Source of the DNA: Nonomuraea candida
GTDB taxonomy: Bacteria > Actinomycetota > Actinomycetes > Streptosporangiales > Streptosporangiaceae
Direction of reading: 5' to 3'
DNA: 64,000 nt
NCBI RefSeq assembly: GCF_000725485.1
Contig: NZ_JOAG01000038.1
Span: 18,779-82,778 of the forward strand
Shown here: piece by piece, positions 16,280 to 25,143 of the stretch
Layout of the letters: every line of letters begins with the position of its first letter
Numbering within the stretch: position 1 is the stretch's first letter
The notes under the pieces: model-generated
Seen by the model: the letters and a program-made list of their open reading frames with translations, nothing else
Told to the model about the DNA's origin: nothing
Database searches by the model: none
Translations under genes and position numbers: made by a program

Positions 16280-16972
16280 TCATGCGGGGTTGCGCCGGAC
16301 GAGCAGGACGTTGTCGGTGACGGTGGCGCTCTGGCCGCCGGGGCCGGTGGCGCGGCGGCGGGGCATGTCGGCGCGCAGGACCGACCAGCGCGCGGGGTCG
16401 AGGTCGAGCCCGGCGGCGACCTCGGCGGGCGTGGGGTGGCGGGCGTCGGGGTCCTGGTTCCACGACCAGGGCGCGGTGGAGCCGTGGTCGACGATCAGCA
16501 GCAGGCCGCCGGGGTTGAGCGCCCGGGCCGCGGCACGCAGGACCCGCTCGCGCGGCAGCGCGAACGGGGTGTGGAGGTACTGGGCGGAGACGAGGTCGAA
16601 CCGGCCCGCGGGGAAGCCGGCGGCCAGGTCGTGCCGTTCGGTGCTGACCCGGTCGGCGAGGCTGAGCTCGCGGGCGTGGTCGCGGAGGCGGGCGACGGCG
16701 GTGGCGGAGATGTCGACGGCGGTGACCCGCCAGCCGTGCCGGGCCAGCCAGAGGGCGTCGCCGCCCGCGCCGCAGCCCAGGTCCAGGGCGGCGCCGGGGC
16801 GCAGCGGCGCGGCGGTCTCGGCGAGCAGCGGGTTGACGCGCCCGCCCCGGGCGCGCCGGGCGCGGTGGAGCCGCTCCCAGAACGCCGCCGCCTCCTCCGC
16901 GCCCGCCCCGCCCTGGTCACTTGCGCCGCCGGCGGGGCCTGGGGTGGGGTGCCGGGTGTGCGGGGAGTCCAT
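16280..16972 (-). CDS. Class I SAM-dependent methyltransferase
   Basis: A 230-residue enzyme with the Rossmann-type SAM site: motif I LDLGCGAGGD at about 63-72, the acidic VTAVDIS strand, DLVSAQYLH and GGLLLIVDHGS. The FWERLHR region and the HGSTAPWSW loop resemble TehB/SAM-methyltransferase 25 type enzymes that modify small molecules. The substrate is unknown. It is divergent from an XRE-cupin regulator 111 bp away. Related cupin regulators often control adjacent metabolic genes, so co-regulation is likely. The start is the ATG of MDSPHT. Confidence 0.9.
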   Translation of the reverse strand: MDSPHTRHPTPGPAGGASDQGGAGAEEAAAFWERLHRARRARGGRVNPLLAETAAPLRPGAALDLGCGAGGDALWLARHGWRVTAVDISATAVARLRDHARELSLADRVSTERHDLAAGFPAGRFDLVSAQYLHTPFALPRERVLRAAARALNPGGLLLIVDHGSTAPWSWNQDPDARHPTPAEVAAGLDLDPARWSVLRADMPRRRATGPGGQSATVTDNVLLVRRNPA

Positions 16973-17046
16973 CAGGGTCGTCCCTTCGTCGGCCCGCGTG
17001 CCGGGCGCCGGTGTGATACCGGCAGCATCACCGCTCCCGTTTCCTA

Positions 17047-17072
17047 TTTGCACGAGATTTTGCGGATCTGCA
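17047..17072. promoter_or_regulatory. Repeated TTTGC motif upstream of the XRE-cupin gene
   Basis: TTTGC occurs at 17047-17051 and 17059-17063, 12 bp apart, followed by CTGCA at 17068-17072, within the only non-coding DNA between the methyltransferase and the regulator. It is a candidate operator with little more to support it. Confidence 0.35.
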
Positions 17073-17083
17073 TCATGGGTGGC

Positions 17084-17662
17084 ATGGAGAACCCCGCGGA
17101 AGACGTGCTGGCCGGAGTCGGGCCACGGCTGCGCGCCCTGCGCCGCGCACGCAACGCCACGCTGGCGGCCCTGGCCGAGGAGACCGGCCTGACCGCCAGC
17201 ACCCTGTCCCGGCTGGAGACCGGCAAGCTGCGCCCCACGCTGGAGCAGCTGCTGCCGCTGGCCAGGGCGCACGGCGTGCCGCTCGACGACCTCGTCGCGG
17301 CGCCGCACACCGGCGACCCGCGCATCCACCTGCGGCCTGTGCGGCGCTCCGGGCTGGTGCTGGTGCCGCTGACCAGGCGGGCCGGCGGCGTGCAGGCGTA
17401 CAAGGTGATCTACCCGCCGGCCGGCCGGTCGCCCACGATGAAGCCGCAGACCCACGAGGGCTACGAGTGGTTCTACGTGCTCAACGGGCAGGTCAGGTTC
17501 GTGCTCGGCGAGCAGGAGTTCCTGCTCGGCGTCGGCGAGGCGGCGGAGTTCGACACCCGCATACCGCACTGGATCGGCAGCGCCGACAGCCGGCCCGCCG
17601 AGCTGCTCACCCTGTTCGGCCCGCAGGGCGAGCACGCCCACCTGGCGCCGTCGAAGCGCTGA
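17084..17662 (+). CDS. XRE-family regulator with C-terminal cupin sensor
   Basis: A 192-residue protein. Residues about 10-70 form an XRE helix-turn-helix (LRALRRARNATLAALAEETGLTAS followed by LSRLETGKLRPTL). Residues about 110-185 are a cupin_2 barrel with metal-site residues in THEGYEWFYVLNGQ and the later IPHWIG. The type usually binds a small carboxylate or amine and regulates the adjacent gene. It is divergent from the methyltransferase. ATG 17084 is taken; ATG 17075 in frame is possible. Confidence 0.92.
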   Translation: MENPAEDVLAGVGPRLRALRRARNATLAALAEETGLTASTLSRLETGKLRPTLEQLLPLARAHGVPLDDLVAAPHTGDPRIHLRPVRRSGLVLVPLTRRAGGVQAYKVIYPPAGRSPTMKPQTHEGYEWFYVLNGQVRFVLGEQEFLLGVGEAAEFDTRIPHWIGSADSRPAELLTLFGPQGEHAHLAPSKR

Positions 17663-17727
17663 GCGGGGGCGGCCCTCCCGGAAGCCGCTCCCGCACGCGC
17701 ACGGAAGCCGCCGCGGCCGGGGCGGCC

Positions 17728-17799
17728 CCTCACGAGAGCCGTAGCTTCGCGGCGTGACCGAAGCCTCACGAGAGCCGCAGTCTCGCGGCGTGACCGAAG
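17728..17799. repeat. 36-bp tandem duplication covering the 3' end of a gene
   Basis: Positions 17728-17763 and 17764-17799 are direct repeats with three mismatches. The second copy encodes, on the minus strand, the last residues (GFGHAARLRLS) and the stop of the 575-residue protein gene. The first copy lies beyond that stop and would encode GFGHAAKLRLS and another stop. Confidence 0.9.
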
Positions 17800-19493
17800 C
17801 CGATCGCGGCCGCGAAGGGATGCACCCCCTTGGCCGGCTCGGTCAGCTTGGGGAAGAACGGCTGCAGGTCGCGCGGCCGGTCCTTGGCGCGCAGGTAGGC
17901 GACGCTGTAGAAGGCCGCCGACCAGAGTCCGGCCGGGTCGCGCCACTCCTCGGCCCAGGCGACGCCCGCGGCGGCGGGCGCGGACACCGCCTTGGGCAGC
18001 TTGGCCAGCGCGGGGAAGAGCCCGGCGGGCCGCACGTCCCCGGTGGTGATCCCGGAGTGGTGCATGCGCAGGCGGCGGTCGCGCCCGCCGCGCAGCCAGC
18101 CGAGCAGCGCCTTCTCGAGGTCGGCGCGTCTGATGCCGGTGGCCTGCTCGTTGAGGTCGAAGTCGAGGTCCCACAGCTCCCGCCACAGGCCGGCGAAGGC
18201 CGTCGCGTCCCCGGCGAAGAGCAGCGGAGGGTAGCGCGACGGGTCCGCGAGCGCCGTGCGGCCGATGACCGGGAAGAGGCCGCTGACGCCGCTGCTGAAG
18301 CCGGCCAGGGTGACGTTGCGGATCTTCGGCCGGGGCTGGTTGACCGCGCCGAACACCGGCGGCACGGGCAGCGCCGGCAGCCCGCCCTCCGGGGCGGAGG
18401 CGCCCTGCCAGCGGCCGAACGTGGAGCCCGGCGCGTGCCCGAAGCCGTGCAGGAACTGGGAGACCTCCAGCAGCAGCCGGTGCACCCCCTCCTGAGAGTT
18501 GAACGGCTGCCACATCTGCCGGCGGGAGTCTTCCCCGTCGGGCACGGCGGGGAAGACGGGCATGACGATGATCGCGGGCCTGCCCGCCGCGACCGGCGCG
18601 AAGGCGTAGACGTGGTCGAGGACCAGGTGGCGGTAGGCGACGTCCACGTACGGCTGCTTCCTGGTCTTCTCCGGGAAGACGGTGTACGGGTAGCCGGCGC
18701 GGTAGGGGTAGGCGGATCTCGGGAAGTCCCGGGTCGCCGTGCTGGGACTGTAGTACACGATGTAGTCGAGCCCCTCCGGCGGGATCGGCCCGGACAGGGC
18801 CGGCGCCCAGACCGCGATGAGGAAGCGGGGCTCCTTCAGGCGCTTGCCGGTGACGCTGCCGTATTCGAGCCAGAGGTAGCCGCCGTGGTCGCCCAGGGTG
18901 ATCGTGGCGTCCGCCGTGGTGAAGCGGTCCCAGCCGTCGTGCCCGGCGACGGTGAGCGTCGTGGGCGCGGTGGGCCCGGTGGGCCCGGTGGGCCCGGTGG
19001 GCCCGGTGGGCGGCCCGCCGGGCGGGGCGGCGTCCGCCAGCGTGCGGATCTTGGTGGGCAGGCGCAGGAACGAGCCGATGACGGCGTACTCCCTGGCTCC
19101 GCTCCCGCCGCGGTAGAACACGCCCGGCTGGTCGCCCGAGGCCTTGCCGCCGAACGGCTCGGCGGTGACCGGCGCCTGCCGCACCCGCCCCAGGGTGATC
19201 GTCAGGTCCGTACGGGCGGCCGTCGTGACCAGCTCGCAGTTGCGGTTGTCCCAGTAGTACGGGAGCGAGGCCAGCCGGACGGTCACCACCTGCGTGACAT
19301 AGTCGGGGTGCTCGACCGTGACGGTCAGCCGGGTCGTGCCGGGCGCCGGCGCCGACATGACGATCTGCTGCCGGGTCTGCACGGTGGACGCGTGCACCCC
19401 GGCGGGGTCCTCCAGCTCCAGTGTCACCGTCGCGTCGCTCGCGAGCGGCCGGTTCAGCACGTCCACCATCGAGATGCCGATGTCCGTCGCCAT
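17766..19493 (-). CDS. Unrecognised 575-residue protein with collagen-like GPT run and GxSxG motif
   Basis: I do not recognise the family. There is no signal peptide. The N-terminal 130 residues look like an immunoglobulin-like beta sandwich (VTLELEDPAGVHAS, TTRLTVTVEHPDYVTQVVTVRL). A run of Gly-Pro-Thr triplets sits at about 163-177. The large C-terminal part has LDYIVYYSPS, a motif LAGFSSGVSG that fits the G-x-S-x-G elbow of alpha/beta hydrolases, and LRMHHSGITTG. A hydrolase activity is only a possibility. It follows the 896-residue gene with a 65-bp gap in the same direction, so the pair is probably an operon. The C-terminal 36 bp are duplicated downstream. Confidence 0.8.
   Translation of the reverse strand: MATDIGISMVDVLNRPLASDATVTLELEDPAGVHASTVQTRQQIVMSAPAPGTTRLTVTVEHPDYVTQVVTVRLASLPYYWDNRNCELVTTAARTDLTITLGRVRQAPVTAEPFGGKASGDQPGVFYRGGSGAREYAVIGSFLRLPTKIRTLADAAPPGGPPTGPTGPTGPTGPTAPTTLTVAGHDGWDRFTTADATITLGDHGGYLWLEYGSVTGKRLKEPRFLIAVWAPALSGPIPPEGLDYIVYYSPSTATRDFPRSAYPYRAGYPYTVFPEKTRKQPYVDVAYRHLVLDHVYAFAPVAAGRPAIIVMPVFPAVPDGEDSRRQMWQPFNSQEGVHRLLLEVSQFLHGFGHAPGSTFGRWQGASAPEGGLPALPVPPVFGAVNQPRPKIRNVTLAGFSSGVSGLFPVIGRTALADPSRYPPLLFAGDATAFAGLWRELWDLDFDLNEQATGIRRADLEKALLGWLRGGRDRRLRMHHSGITTGDVRPAGLFPALAKLPKAVSAPAAAGVAWAEEWRDPAGLWSAAFYSVAYLRAKDRPRDLQPFFPKLTEPAKGVHPFAAAIGFGHAARLRLS
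18963..19007. repeat. 9-bp in-frame repeat encoding Gly-Pro-Thr
   Basis: Five consecutive copies of GGGCCCGGT (the first as GGGCGCGGT) lie inside the 575-residue protein gene and encode the collagen-like run. Copy number is likely to vary between strains. Confidence 0.85.
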
Positions 19494-19558
19494 GGGACCG
19501 GCCGCCCGTCAGGTGCGCCGCCCGGCGGCGGGACCGCCGGGCGGGGTCGCGGGAGCCG

Positions 19559-22249
19559 TCACAGCTGCTGCCCGCTCTTCGGGTCGTAGTGCACCTCCAC
19601 GGCCACCACCTGGTCGGTGGGCAGCACCTCGACCCACTGGTCGAAGACCTGGTAGGGCGCCGCCGGGCGGAAGCCGCCGTCGAGCGGGTCGAACCCGTTC
19701 TCGAAGACCTTCTCCGCCGCCAGGGTGGTCGCGATCTGCTTGTTCTCCCGCTCCAGCCGGTCGGCCAGCAGGTCGAGGACCTCGCCGACCTTCTTGCCCT
19801 CGTACTCGGGGGGATCGCCCTGCTGGAACGGGTAGTCCAGGCCGAGCGCCGCCTGCCCCTCGACGTTCGCCTGTTCGAGCCATTCGAGCGCGGCGCGCTC
19901 GCGGCCCGGCCGCACCGGCAGGACCGCCTTGGCCCAGGCGGCGTTGAGGAACTCGTTGCGTCGGGCGTCGCCGTCGCTCTGGATCAGCCAGCCGAGCGAG
20001 CTGCCCATGGGGGCGGGCCGGCTCTCCTCGGTGATGAGGTAGTTCACCCGGTACTCCTCGCTGGCCTGGCCCTGCGGGCTGATCGCGTTGGTGTGGTCGG
20101 TGTGGGTGTACCAGGTGACCACGGTGCGGTTGGCCAGCACGCCGGGCTCGGGCACCGGATATCTGCCCACGCTGGTCTTGGTGGGCGGGGGCGGCGCCGG
20201 CGGGCTGGGCTCGGGCGGCTGGACGGTGCGGGGCCGCCAGTAGTCGGGCGCCACGAAGTACAGCATCTCGTCCACGTCGAAGATCTGCCGCAGCAGCTCC
20301 GAGCCCAGGTACAGGTCCTCGAACAGCTCGAACGGCTTGAGCTTGTGGATCAGGCTGCCGTAGATCACCTGCCGCTCCTCGGTGCGCAGGTCCTGCGACG
20401 GCCGCGGCCGCATGCCGCTGACCAGGCCGAGCCGGTCGCGTACGGCCGACGCGTACGACGTGCGCTGCAACGCGGCCACCTCGGCCTCGTAGACCTTCAT
20501 CTCCTCCAGGAAGCGTTCGTGGGCCGGGGTCGTCGCCGGCGGCTCCCAGGTGAGCTCGAACGTGAGCCCGATCGGGCTGAGATCGCCGGAGTTGAAGAAC
20601 TTGGCGAAGACCGCGAAGTCGTTGCCGGTGACGCGGAACGCGTCGGGCACGAAGGCCCGCCCCGGCGCGACGGAGAGCAGCCGCGCCGACTTCAGCTTGT
20701 AGTCCGCCTCGGGCGGCGGCGGCGTGTAGTCCATCCGGGCCACGGCGTGGATGGCGTTGGCGTGGTCGGTGATGCCCTCGGCCTCGGGGAAGGCGTGGTG
20801 GACGAACTCCATGTTCGCCTCCGGCGGGTCCTGCGTGTCGCGCACCTTCCGGATCGGGAACGTCCCGGAGAACTGGGTGGTCCTGGCCACGAGCGGCGGG
20901 GGCCGCTCCGGCTTCCTGATCGAGGTGAGGTCGGGGGCGGGCACGATGTGCACCAGATCCCCCAGGCCCAGGTTGCGGCCGGGGGCGGGCAGGTAGACCT
21001 GCCAGCACAGGCGCGCGCCGATGTGCTGCAGCTGCACGCCGACCTTGCGCATCTTGCGCCGCAGCTCGTAGTTGACCAGCCGGTCCGTGGTGTTCTGCAC
21101 GACGTAGCGGCGGCTGGACAGGTCGGTGGTCTCGGTCACCGTCTTGAACGTGGTCTTGAAGTTCCGCTTGATCTCGCTGGAGACCTTCGCGCTCTGCGTG
21201 CGGGAGTGCTTGTGCGTCTCCTCCGAGGACTGCTTGACCGTGCTCTCCAGGCTGAAGCTGGCGCTGGCCTCGGCGTGGTAGATGCCGACGTTGGCGCCGC
21301 CCGACGCGCTGACGCCGAGCTTGGTGTCGTTGGCGTTGTCCTCCTTGACGGCGTTGGCGACGTCCTCCTGCTCGGTCAGGCTCTCCTCGACCTTGCGGGT
21401 GGTCTCCTCGAACTGCTCGGCCGTCCGCTCGACCAGCGTGCGCCGCGTGCTGGTCTCGACGAGCTCCACCGTGCCGCCGGGGCTGAGCCACAGGTGCCCG
21501 GCGGGCGGCCCGAGGAAGGTGTCGAACTCGAAGAAGTACTGCCGGAACAGGTTGACCAGGCCGACCGGCGAGAGCACCCCGCGCGTGGTGTCCGCGAAGC
21601 GCTCGGCCAGGGCGGCCAGGGCCCGGTCGTCGAGGGTGCGGGCGGCGGCCGGCGCGAACGACTCCGCGGCCAGCCCCGCCAGGTCGCGGTCGGAGGTGCC
21701 CCGCGCGACGCGCAGCGCGTTCTGCATGCCGAACCAGCCGGCCAGCGGCTGGTAGATGCCGAACAGCTCGCTGGCGTACGGGAGCATGCCGGCGAACTCG
21801 ACCACCGGCCGGCCCTGCGACAGCGGCGGGCCGTGCACCGGCGCGGTCAGCCGCTGCGTCGGGGCCTGCGGGCCGCCCGGCGTGCTGGCGAACGGCAGCG
21901 CCACGGGTGACTGGCCGGCCACCAGCCTGACCAGCAGCGTCTCCGCGCTCGACTCGGCGGCCGGGGCGACGAACGAGATCGTCTGGGCGCCGGCCGGGAC
22001 GGCGACGCGGCCGACGTACTGGCGGGCCGAGCCCGGCTCCCGCAGCAGGAACATGCCGGCGAGGGCGGGGACGTCGGGGAAGCCGGCCGGGTCCCGGACG
22101 TCCATGTCGCGCGGCAGCCCCAGGGCGATCCGCTGGTTGGGCGTGATCTCTCCCGGGGAGCTGGGATCGATGGTGTAGGACCAGATCGCCAGACCGGCGC
22201 CCGCGGCGGGAAAAGGCGCCCTGCCGGAAAGTGTGACGGTGATCGCCAT
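19559..22249 (-). CDS. Unrecognised 896-residue protein with Ser/Thr-rich amphipathic segment
   Basis: I do not recognise the family. No signal peptide or membrane anchor is visible. Residues about 1-120 are beta-rich (ITVTLSGRAPF, QYVGRVAVPAGAQTISFV). Residues about 280-420 begin with charged helix (LVERTAEQFEETTRKVEESLTEQ) and go into a long alternating polar/small stretch (LGVSASGGANVGIYHAEASAS, SLESTVKQSSEETHKHSRT), then LVNYELRRKMRKVGVQLQHIG and CWQVYLPAPGRNLGLGDL. Such an alternating Ser/Thr segment is seen in insertion hairpins of aerolysin-type proteins, but that comparison is speculative. A Pro-rich linker (PPEPSPPAPPPP) and a mixed C-terminal domain follow. AAGGGG lies eight bases before the ATG. 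It leads a two-gene operon. Confidence 0.8.
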   Translation of the reverse strand: MAITVTLSGRAPFPAAGAGLAIWSYTIDPSSPGEITPNQRIALGLPRDMDVRDPAGFPDVPALAGMFLLREPGSARQYVGRVAVPAGAQTISFVAPAAESSAETLLVRLVAGQSPVALPFASTPGGPQAPTQRLTAPVHGPPLSQGRPVVEFAGMLPYASELFGIYQPLAGWFGMQNALRVARGTSDRDLAGLAAESFAPAAARTLDDRALAALAERFADTTRGVLSPVGLVNLFRQYFFEFDTFLGPPAGHLWLSPGGTVELVETSTRRTLVERTAEQFEETTRKVEESLTEQEDVANAVKEDNANDTKLGVSASGGANVGIYHAEASASFSLESTVKQSSEETHKHSRTQSAKVSSEIKRNFKTTFKTVTETTDLSSRRYVVQNTTDRLVNYELRRKMRKVGVQLQHIGARLCWQVYLPAPGRNLGLGDLVHIVPAPDLTSIRKPERPPPLVARTTQFSGTFPIRKVRDTQDPPEANMEFVHHAFPEAEGITDHANAIHAVARMDYTPPPPEADYKLKSARLLSVAPGRAFVPDAFRVTGNDFAVFAKFFNSGDLSPIGLTFELTWEPPATTPAHERFLEEMKVYEAEVAALQRTSYASAVRDRLGLVSGMRPRPSQDLRTEERQVIYGSLIHKLKPFELFEDLYLGSELLRQIFDVDEMLYFVAPDYWRPRTVQPPEPSPPAPPPPTKTSVGRYPVPEPGVLANRTVVTWYTHTDHTNAISPQGQASEEYRVNYLITEESRPAPMGSSLGWLIQSDGDARRNEFLNAAWAKAVLPVRPGRERAALEWLEQANVEGQAALGLDYPFQQGDPPEYEGKKVGEVLDLLADRLERENKQIATTLAAEKVFENGFDPLDGGFRPAAPYQVFDQWVEVLPTDQVVAVEVHYDPKSGQQL

Positions 22250-22506
22250 GATGGCCCCCTTCAGCCGAGATTCGGCATGCTGGCCCCCAGGCGCCCCACG
22301 ATGATGCTTAATGTGACCGAAGTCAAGCTTTCCGTGACCATCACCAGAAATGTCCCCCGGACCTGACCGCCCTGCCCGCACCGCGCAGCGCTCCCGGCCT
22401 GGGTCGGGTCGGGGCGGGGATCGGGCGGGTCCGGCCGGAGTCCCGCCACCGGCCTGGAGCCAGGGGCGGGCCCTGGCCCGGAGCCGGGCCGGGGCACGGG
22501 CCTCGG

Positions 22507-23940
22507 TCAGGGGCGCCGCCGGTCGTCGCGGGCCGCCGCCCACACGCCGATCGCGGCGACCAGCACCCCGATCAGGCCGTAGCCGAAGGCCGCCCGGTAA
22601 CCCGCGACCTGGTCCGCCAGGCCGCCCTGCGGGCCGGTCGTGGCGGCCGCCGCCGCACCCACCAGCACCGCCAGGCCGAAGGCCCCGCCGAGCTGGTCGA
22701 CCGAGCGCTGCACGCCGGCGGCGACCCCGGCGTCGGCCTCGGTCACGCCGTGCAGGGCCGCGTTCTGCAGCGCGACCAGCCCGACGGCCATGCCGGCCGC
22801 GACGGCGACCATGCCGGGGATCACGTCGATCCACAACCTGCCGTCCACGGGCAGCCGGGCCAGCCAGCCGACCCCGGCGGCCGTGCACAGCAGGCCGGCG
22901 ATGGCGGTGTATTTCATGCCGAGCACCCGGATCAGCCGGGCCACCTGGGTCATGGCCAGCAGCAGCGCCCCGCAGAACGGCAGGAACGCCAGGCCGGACC
23001 GCAGCGGGCTCAGGCCCAGCACGTTCTGCAGGTAAAGGGTGCACAGGAAGAACGTCGTCGACAGCGCGGCGCTGAGCAGGACGGTCGCGGCGTTGGCCAC
23101 CGCGCGGGTGCGCTCGGCGAAGAAGGCCAGTGGCACCAGCGGCTCCCGGGAGCGCGCCTCGACCAGCACGAACAGCGCCAGCGCCGACACCCCGGCGGCC
23201 ACCGGCAGGGCCACGCCCGGGTCGGTCCACGGCCGGTGGGCGGCCTGGAGGATGCCGTACACCAGGGCGAGCGGGCCGGACGTCAGCAGCACCGCGCCGG
23301 CCGCGTCCAGCCGGCCCCGGCTCCCGGGGCCGGCGGAGCGCACCAGCAGGGGCGTCGCCACCAGCACCGCGACGGCCACCGGCAGGTTGACGAAGAAGAT
23401 CCAGCGCCAGTGCAGCAGCTCGGTCAGCACGCCGGAGAGCAGCACGCCGACGACGAGCCCGCCGCCGGAGATGGCGCCCCAGACGCCCAGCGCTCTGGCG
23501 CGCTCGGCGGGCCCGGGGAAGAGCAGGGCGATGAGCGACATCGCGGCGGGGGAGGCCAGCGCCTCACCCACGCCCTGGCCGAAGCGCGCGGCGATCAGCG
23601 TGCCGAGATCCGGGGCGACGCCGGCTGCCAGGGAGGCCAGGCCGAAGACGCCGGCGCCGATCAGGAACAGCCGCCGGCGGCCGAGCAGGTCGGCCAGGCG
23701 CCCGCCGAGCAGCAGCAGCCCGCCGCCGACCAGCGCGTACCCGTTGACGACCCAGGCCAGCGCGGTGGGGCCGGCGCCGAACTCGGCGCCGATGGAGGGC
23801 AGCGCCACGTTCACCACCGTGACGTCCACGGCGATGAGGAACTGCAGGAGTGAGAGCAGGGTCAGGGCCGCCCAGGGGCGGCCGGCCGGAGCGCCGGACC
23901 GCCCGAGGGCGCGGCCGGACGCGGAACGTGAAGCCTTCAT
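22507..23940 (-). CDS. MFS multidrug transporter, DHA2 (14-TMS) family
   Basis: A 477-residue membrane protein of the EmrB/QacA type with about 14 hydrophobic segments. The first helix carries LLSLLQFLIAVDVTVVNVALPSI, containing the D-x-T-[IV]-VNVALP signature. Loop motif GGRLADLLGRRRLF follows, and helix 5 has GPAERARALGVWGAISGGG (antiporter motif C region). It is expected to export drugs in exchange for protons. No regulator is adjacent. The ATG follows the palindrome GGAGATCTCC (23943-23952), which includes the ribosome-binding site. Confidence 0.95.
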   Translation of the reverse strand: MKASRSASGRALGRSGAPAGRPWAALTLLSLLQFLIAVDVTVVNVALPSIGAEFGAGPTALAWVVNGYALVGGGLLLLGGRLADLLGRRRLFLIGAGVFGLASLAAGVAPDLGTLIAARFGQGVGEALASPAAMSLIALLFPGPAERARALGVWGAISGGGLVVGVLLSGVLTELLHWRWIFFVNLPVAVAVLVATPLLVRSAGPGSRGRLDAAGAVLLTSGPLALVYGILQAAHRPWTDPGVALPVAAGVSALALFVLVEARSREPLVPLAFFAERTRAVANAATVLLSAALSTTFFLCTLYLQNVLGLSPLRSGLAFLPFCGALLLAMTQVARLIRVLGMKYTAIAGLLCTAAGVGWLARLPVDGRLWIDVIPGMVAVAAGMAVGLVALQNAALHGVTEADAGVAAGVQRSVDQLGGAFGLAVLVGAAAAATTGPQGGLADQVAGYRAAFGYGLIGVLVAAIGVWAAARDDRRRP

Positions 23941-24357
23941 GCGGAGATCTCCAGGTCAGGCGGCCGTCGGCGACGACCGCCCAGGGGAAAGGGCCACCTG
24001 TCGCGCCCCGGGAACGGCGGATCAACCCCAGCGGCGGGAGAGCCGGTGGGGGATCACGCCGTCAGGGGCGCGCCTGGAGTCACTTGGAGAAGACAGCCAC
24101 GGTCCGGAAGCCTACCAAGACGTCCGGGAGAGCCCGCCCACGCGCCCGAATCCGACCGGATCGCACGCGGCCGCCCCCGGCGGCGGTCCGGCGGCGGGCT
24201 CCATGCCGGGACCGGTGGCGGGGCGGGGGCAAATGGGTTGGCGTCGCCGTCCTCGATCTGGTTAGCGTGACTTCGTCATGGTTTCATGGCGTTCGTTCTG
24301 CGCCGGGAGGAGGTGACCTCCTCCGGCGTCCGCGAGTTGGCAGATTGGAGATGCGGG
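23941..24357. other. Divergent intergenic region, MFS / VOC genes
   Basis: These 417 bp contain the start-side signals of both divergent genes and no supported gene. The most visible element is the hairpin at 24301-24328. The rest is ordinary GC-rich DNA in which I see nothing else. Confidence 0.5.
24301..24328 (+). promoter_or_regulatory. Near-perfect palindrome in the leader of the VOC gene
   Basis: GGAGGAGGT and ACCTCCTCC face each other around a single G, extended by CGCC and GGCG with one extra base on the left. It lies 30 bp before the ATG. As RNA it would form a very stable hairpin containing a Shine-Dalgarno-like GGAGG; as DNA it could be an operator. Confidence 0.55.
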
Positions 24358-25086
24358 ATGACGTCTCGGCTCGTCGCGCTCTGTTTCGACGCGAACGACC
24401 CGTCCGGCCTCGCGCGCTTCTGGGCGGGAGTGCTGGGCTGGGAGGCGGCCGACGACCCGCACGGCGGCAAGGTGCTCCTGCCGAACGACGACACCGGGTT
24501 CCGCATCCGCTGCCGTCCGTCCCAGGAGAAGAAGGTCGGCCAGAACCGGATGCACTTCGACCTGACGAGCACGTCCCTGGAGGACCAGCAGCGCACGGTC
24601 GCCAGGGCGCTGGAGCTCGGGGGGCGCCACATCGACATCGGGCAGGGCCCGGAGATCACCCATGTGGTGCTGGCCGACCCCGAGGGCAACGAGTTCTGCG
24701 TCATCGAGCCGGGCAACAAGTTCCTGGCCGAGTGCGGCTTCATCGGCGCGCTGGCGTGCGACGGCTCGCAGGAGGTCGGCTACTTCTGGAGCCGGGCGCT
24801 GGACTGGCCGCTGATCTGGGACCAGGACGAGGAGACCGGCATCCGTTCGCCGCACGGCGGCCCGAAGGTCACGTGGGGCGGCCCGCCGGTGGCGCCGAAG
24901 CACGGCAAGAACCGGCTGCACTTCGACGTCGCCCCGGCCGCCGGCGGCGATCAGGCCGCCGAGGTCGAGCGGCTCGTCTCCCTGGGGGCGACGCGCATCG
25001 ACATCGGCCAGGGCGAGACCGACTGGGTGGTCATGGCCGACCCCGACGGCAACGAGTTCTGCGTCCTGCCCGCCGCCACGACGTGA
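24358..25086 (+). CDS. VOC-superfamily protein (glyoxalase/dioxygenase-like, two modules)
   Basis: A 242-residue protein of two tandem vicinal-oxygen-chelate modules. Each begins with a substrate-pocket strand (ARFWAGVLGWEA; VGYFWSRALDWPLIW) and ends with the DPEGNEFCVIEPG or DPDGNEFCVLPA signature that supplies a metal-ligand Glu. NRMHFDL and NRLHFDV supply the likely metal His. Related actinobacterial proteins are annotated as glyoxalases or thiol-resistance proteins; the substrate here is unknown. GGAG lies seven bases upstream of the ATG at 24358. An in-frame ATG at 24286 lies upstream of the hairpin and is less likely. Confidence 0.9.
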   Translation: MTSRLVALCFDANDPSGLARFWAGVLGWEAADDPHGGKVLLPNDDTGFRIRCRPSQEKKVGQNRMHFDLTSTSLEDQQRTVARALELGGRHIDIGQGPEITHVVLADPEGNEFCVIEPGNKFLAECGFIGALACDGSQEVGYFWSRALDWPLIWDQDEETGIRSPHGGPKVTWGGPPVAPKHGKNRLHFDVAPAAGGDQAAEVERLVSLGATRIDIGQGETDWVVMADPDGNEFCVLPAATT

Positions 25087-25143
25087 CGACCGCCTCAGCC
25101 GGCGGGGCGGGGGTTCGGGCGGAGGTGGAGTGCCTTCGGGTGC

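Noticed and set aside
19421..21910. 829-codon plus-strand frame
   Set aside because: It is the antisense shadow of the 896-residue gene; its composition is leucine/arginine/glycine noise with no domain.
23943..23952. Palindrome GGAGATCTCC as an operator
   Set aside because: It coincides with the ribosome-binding site of the MFS gene, and ten-base palindromes of this type occur by chance in GC-rich DNA.
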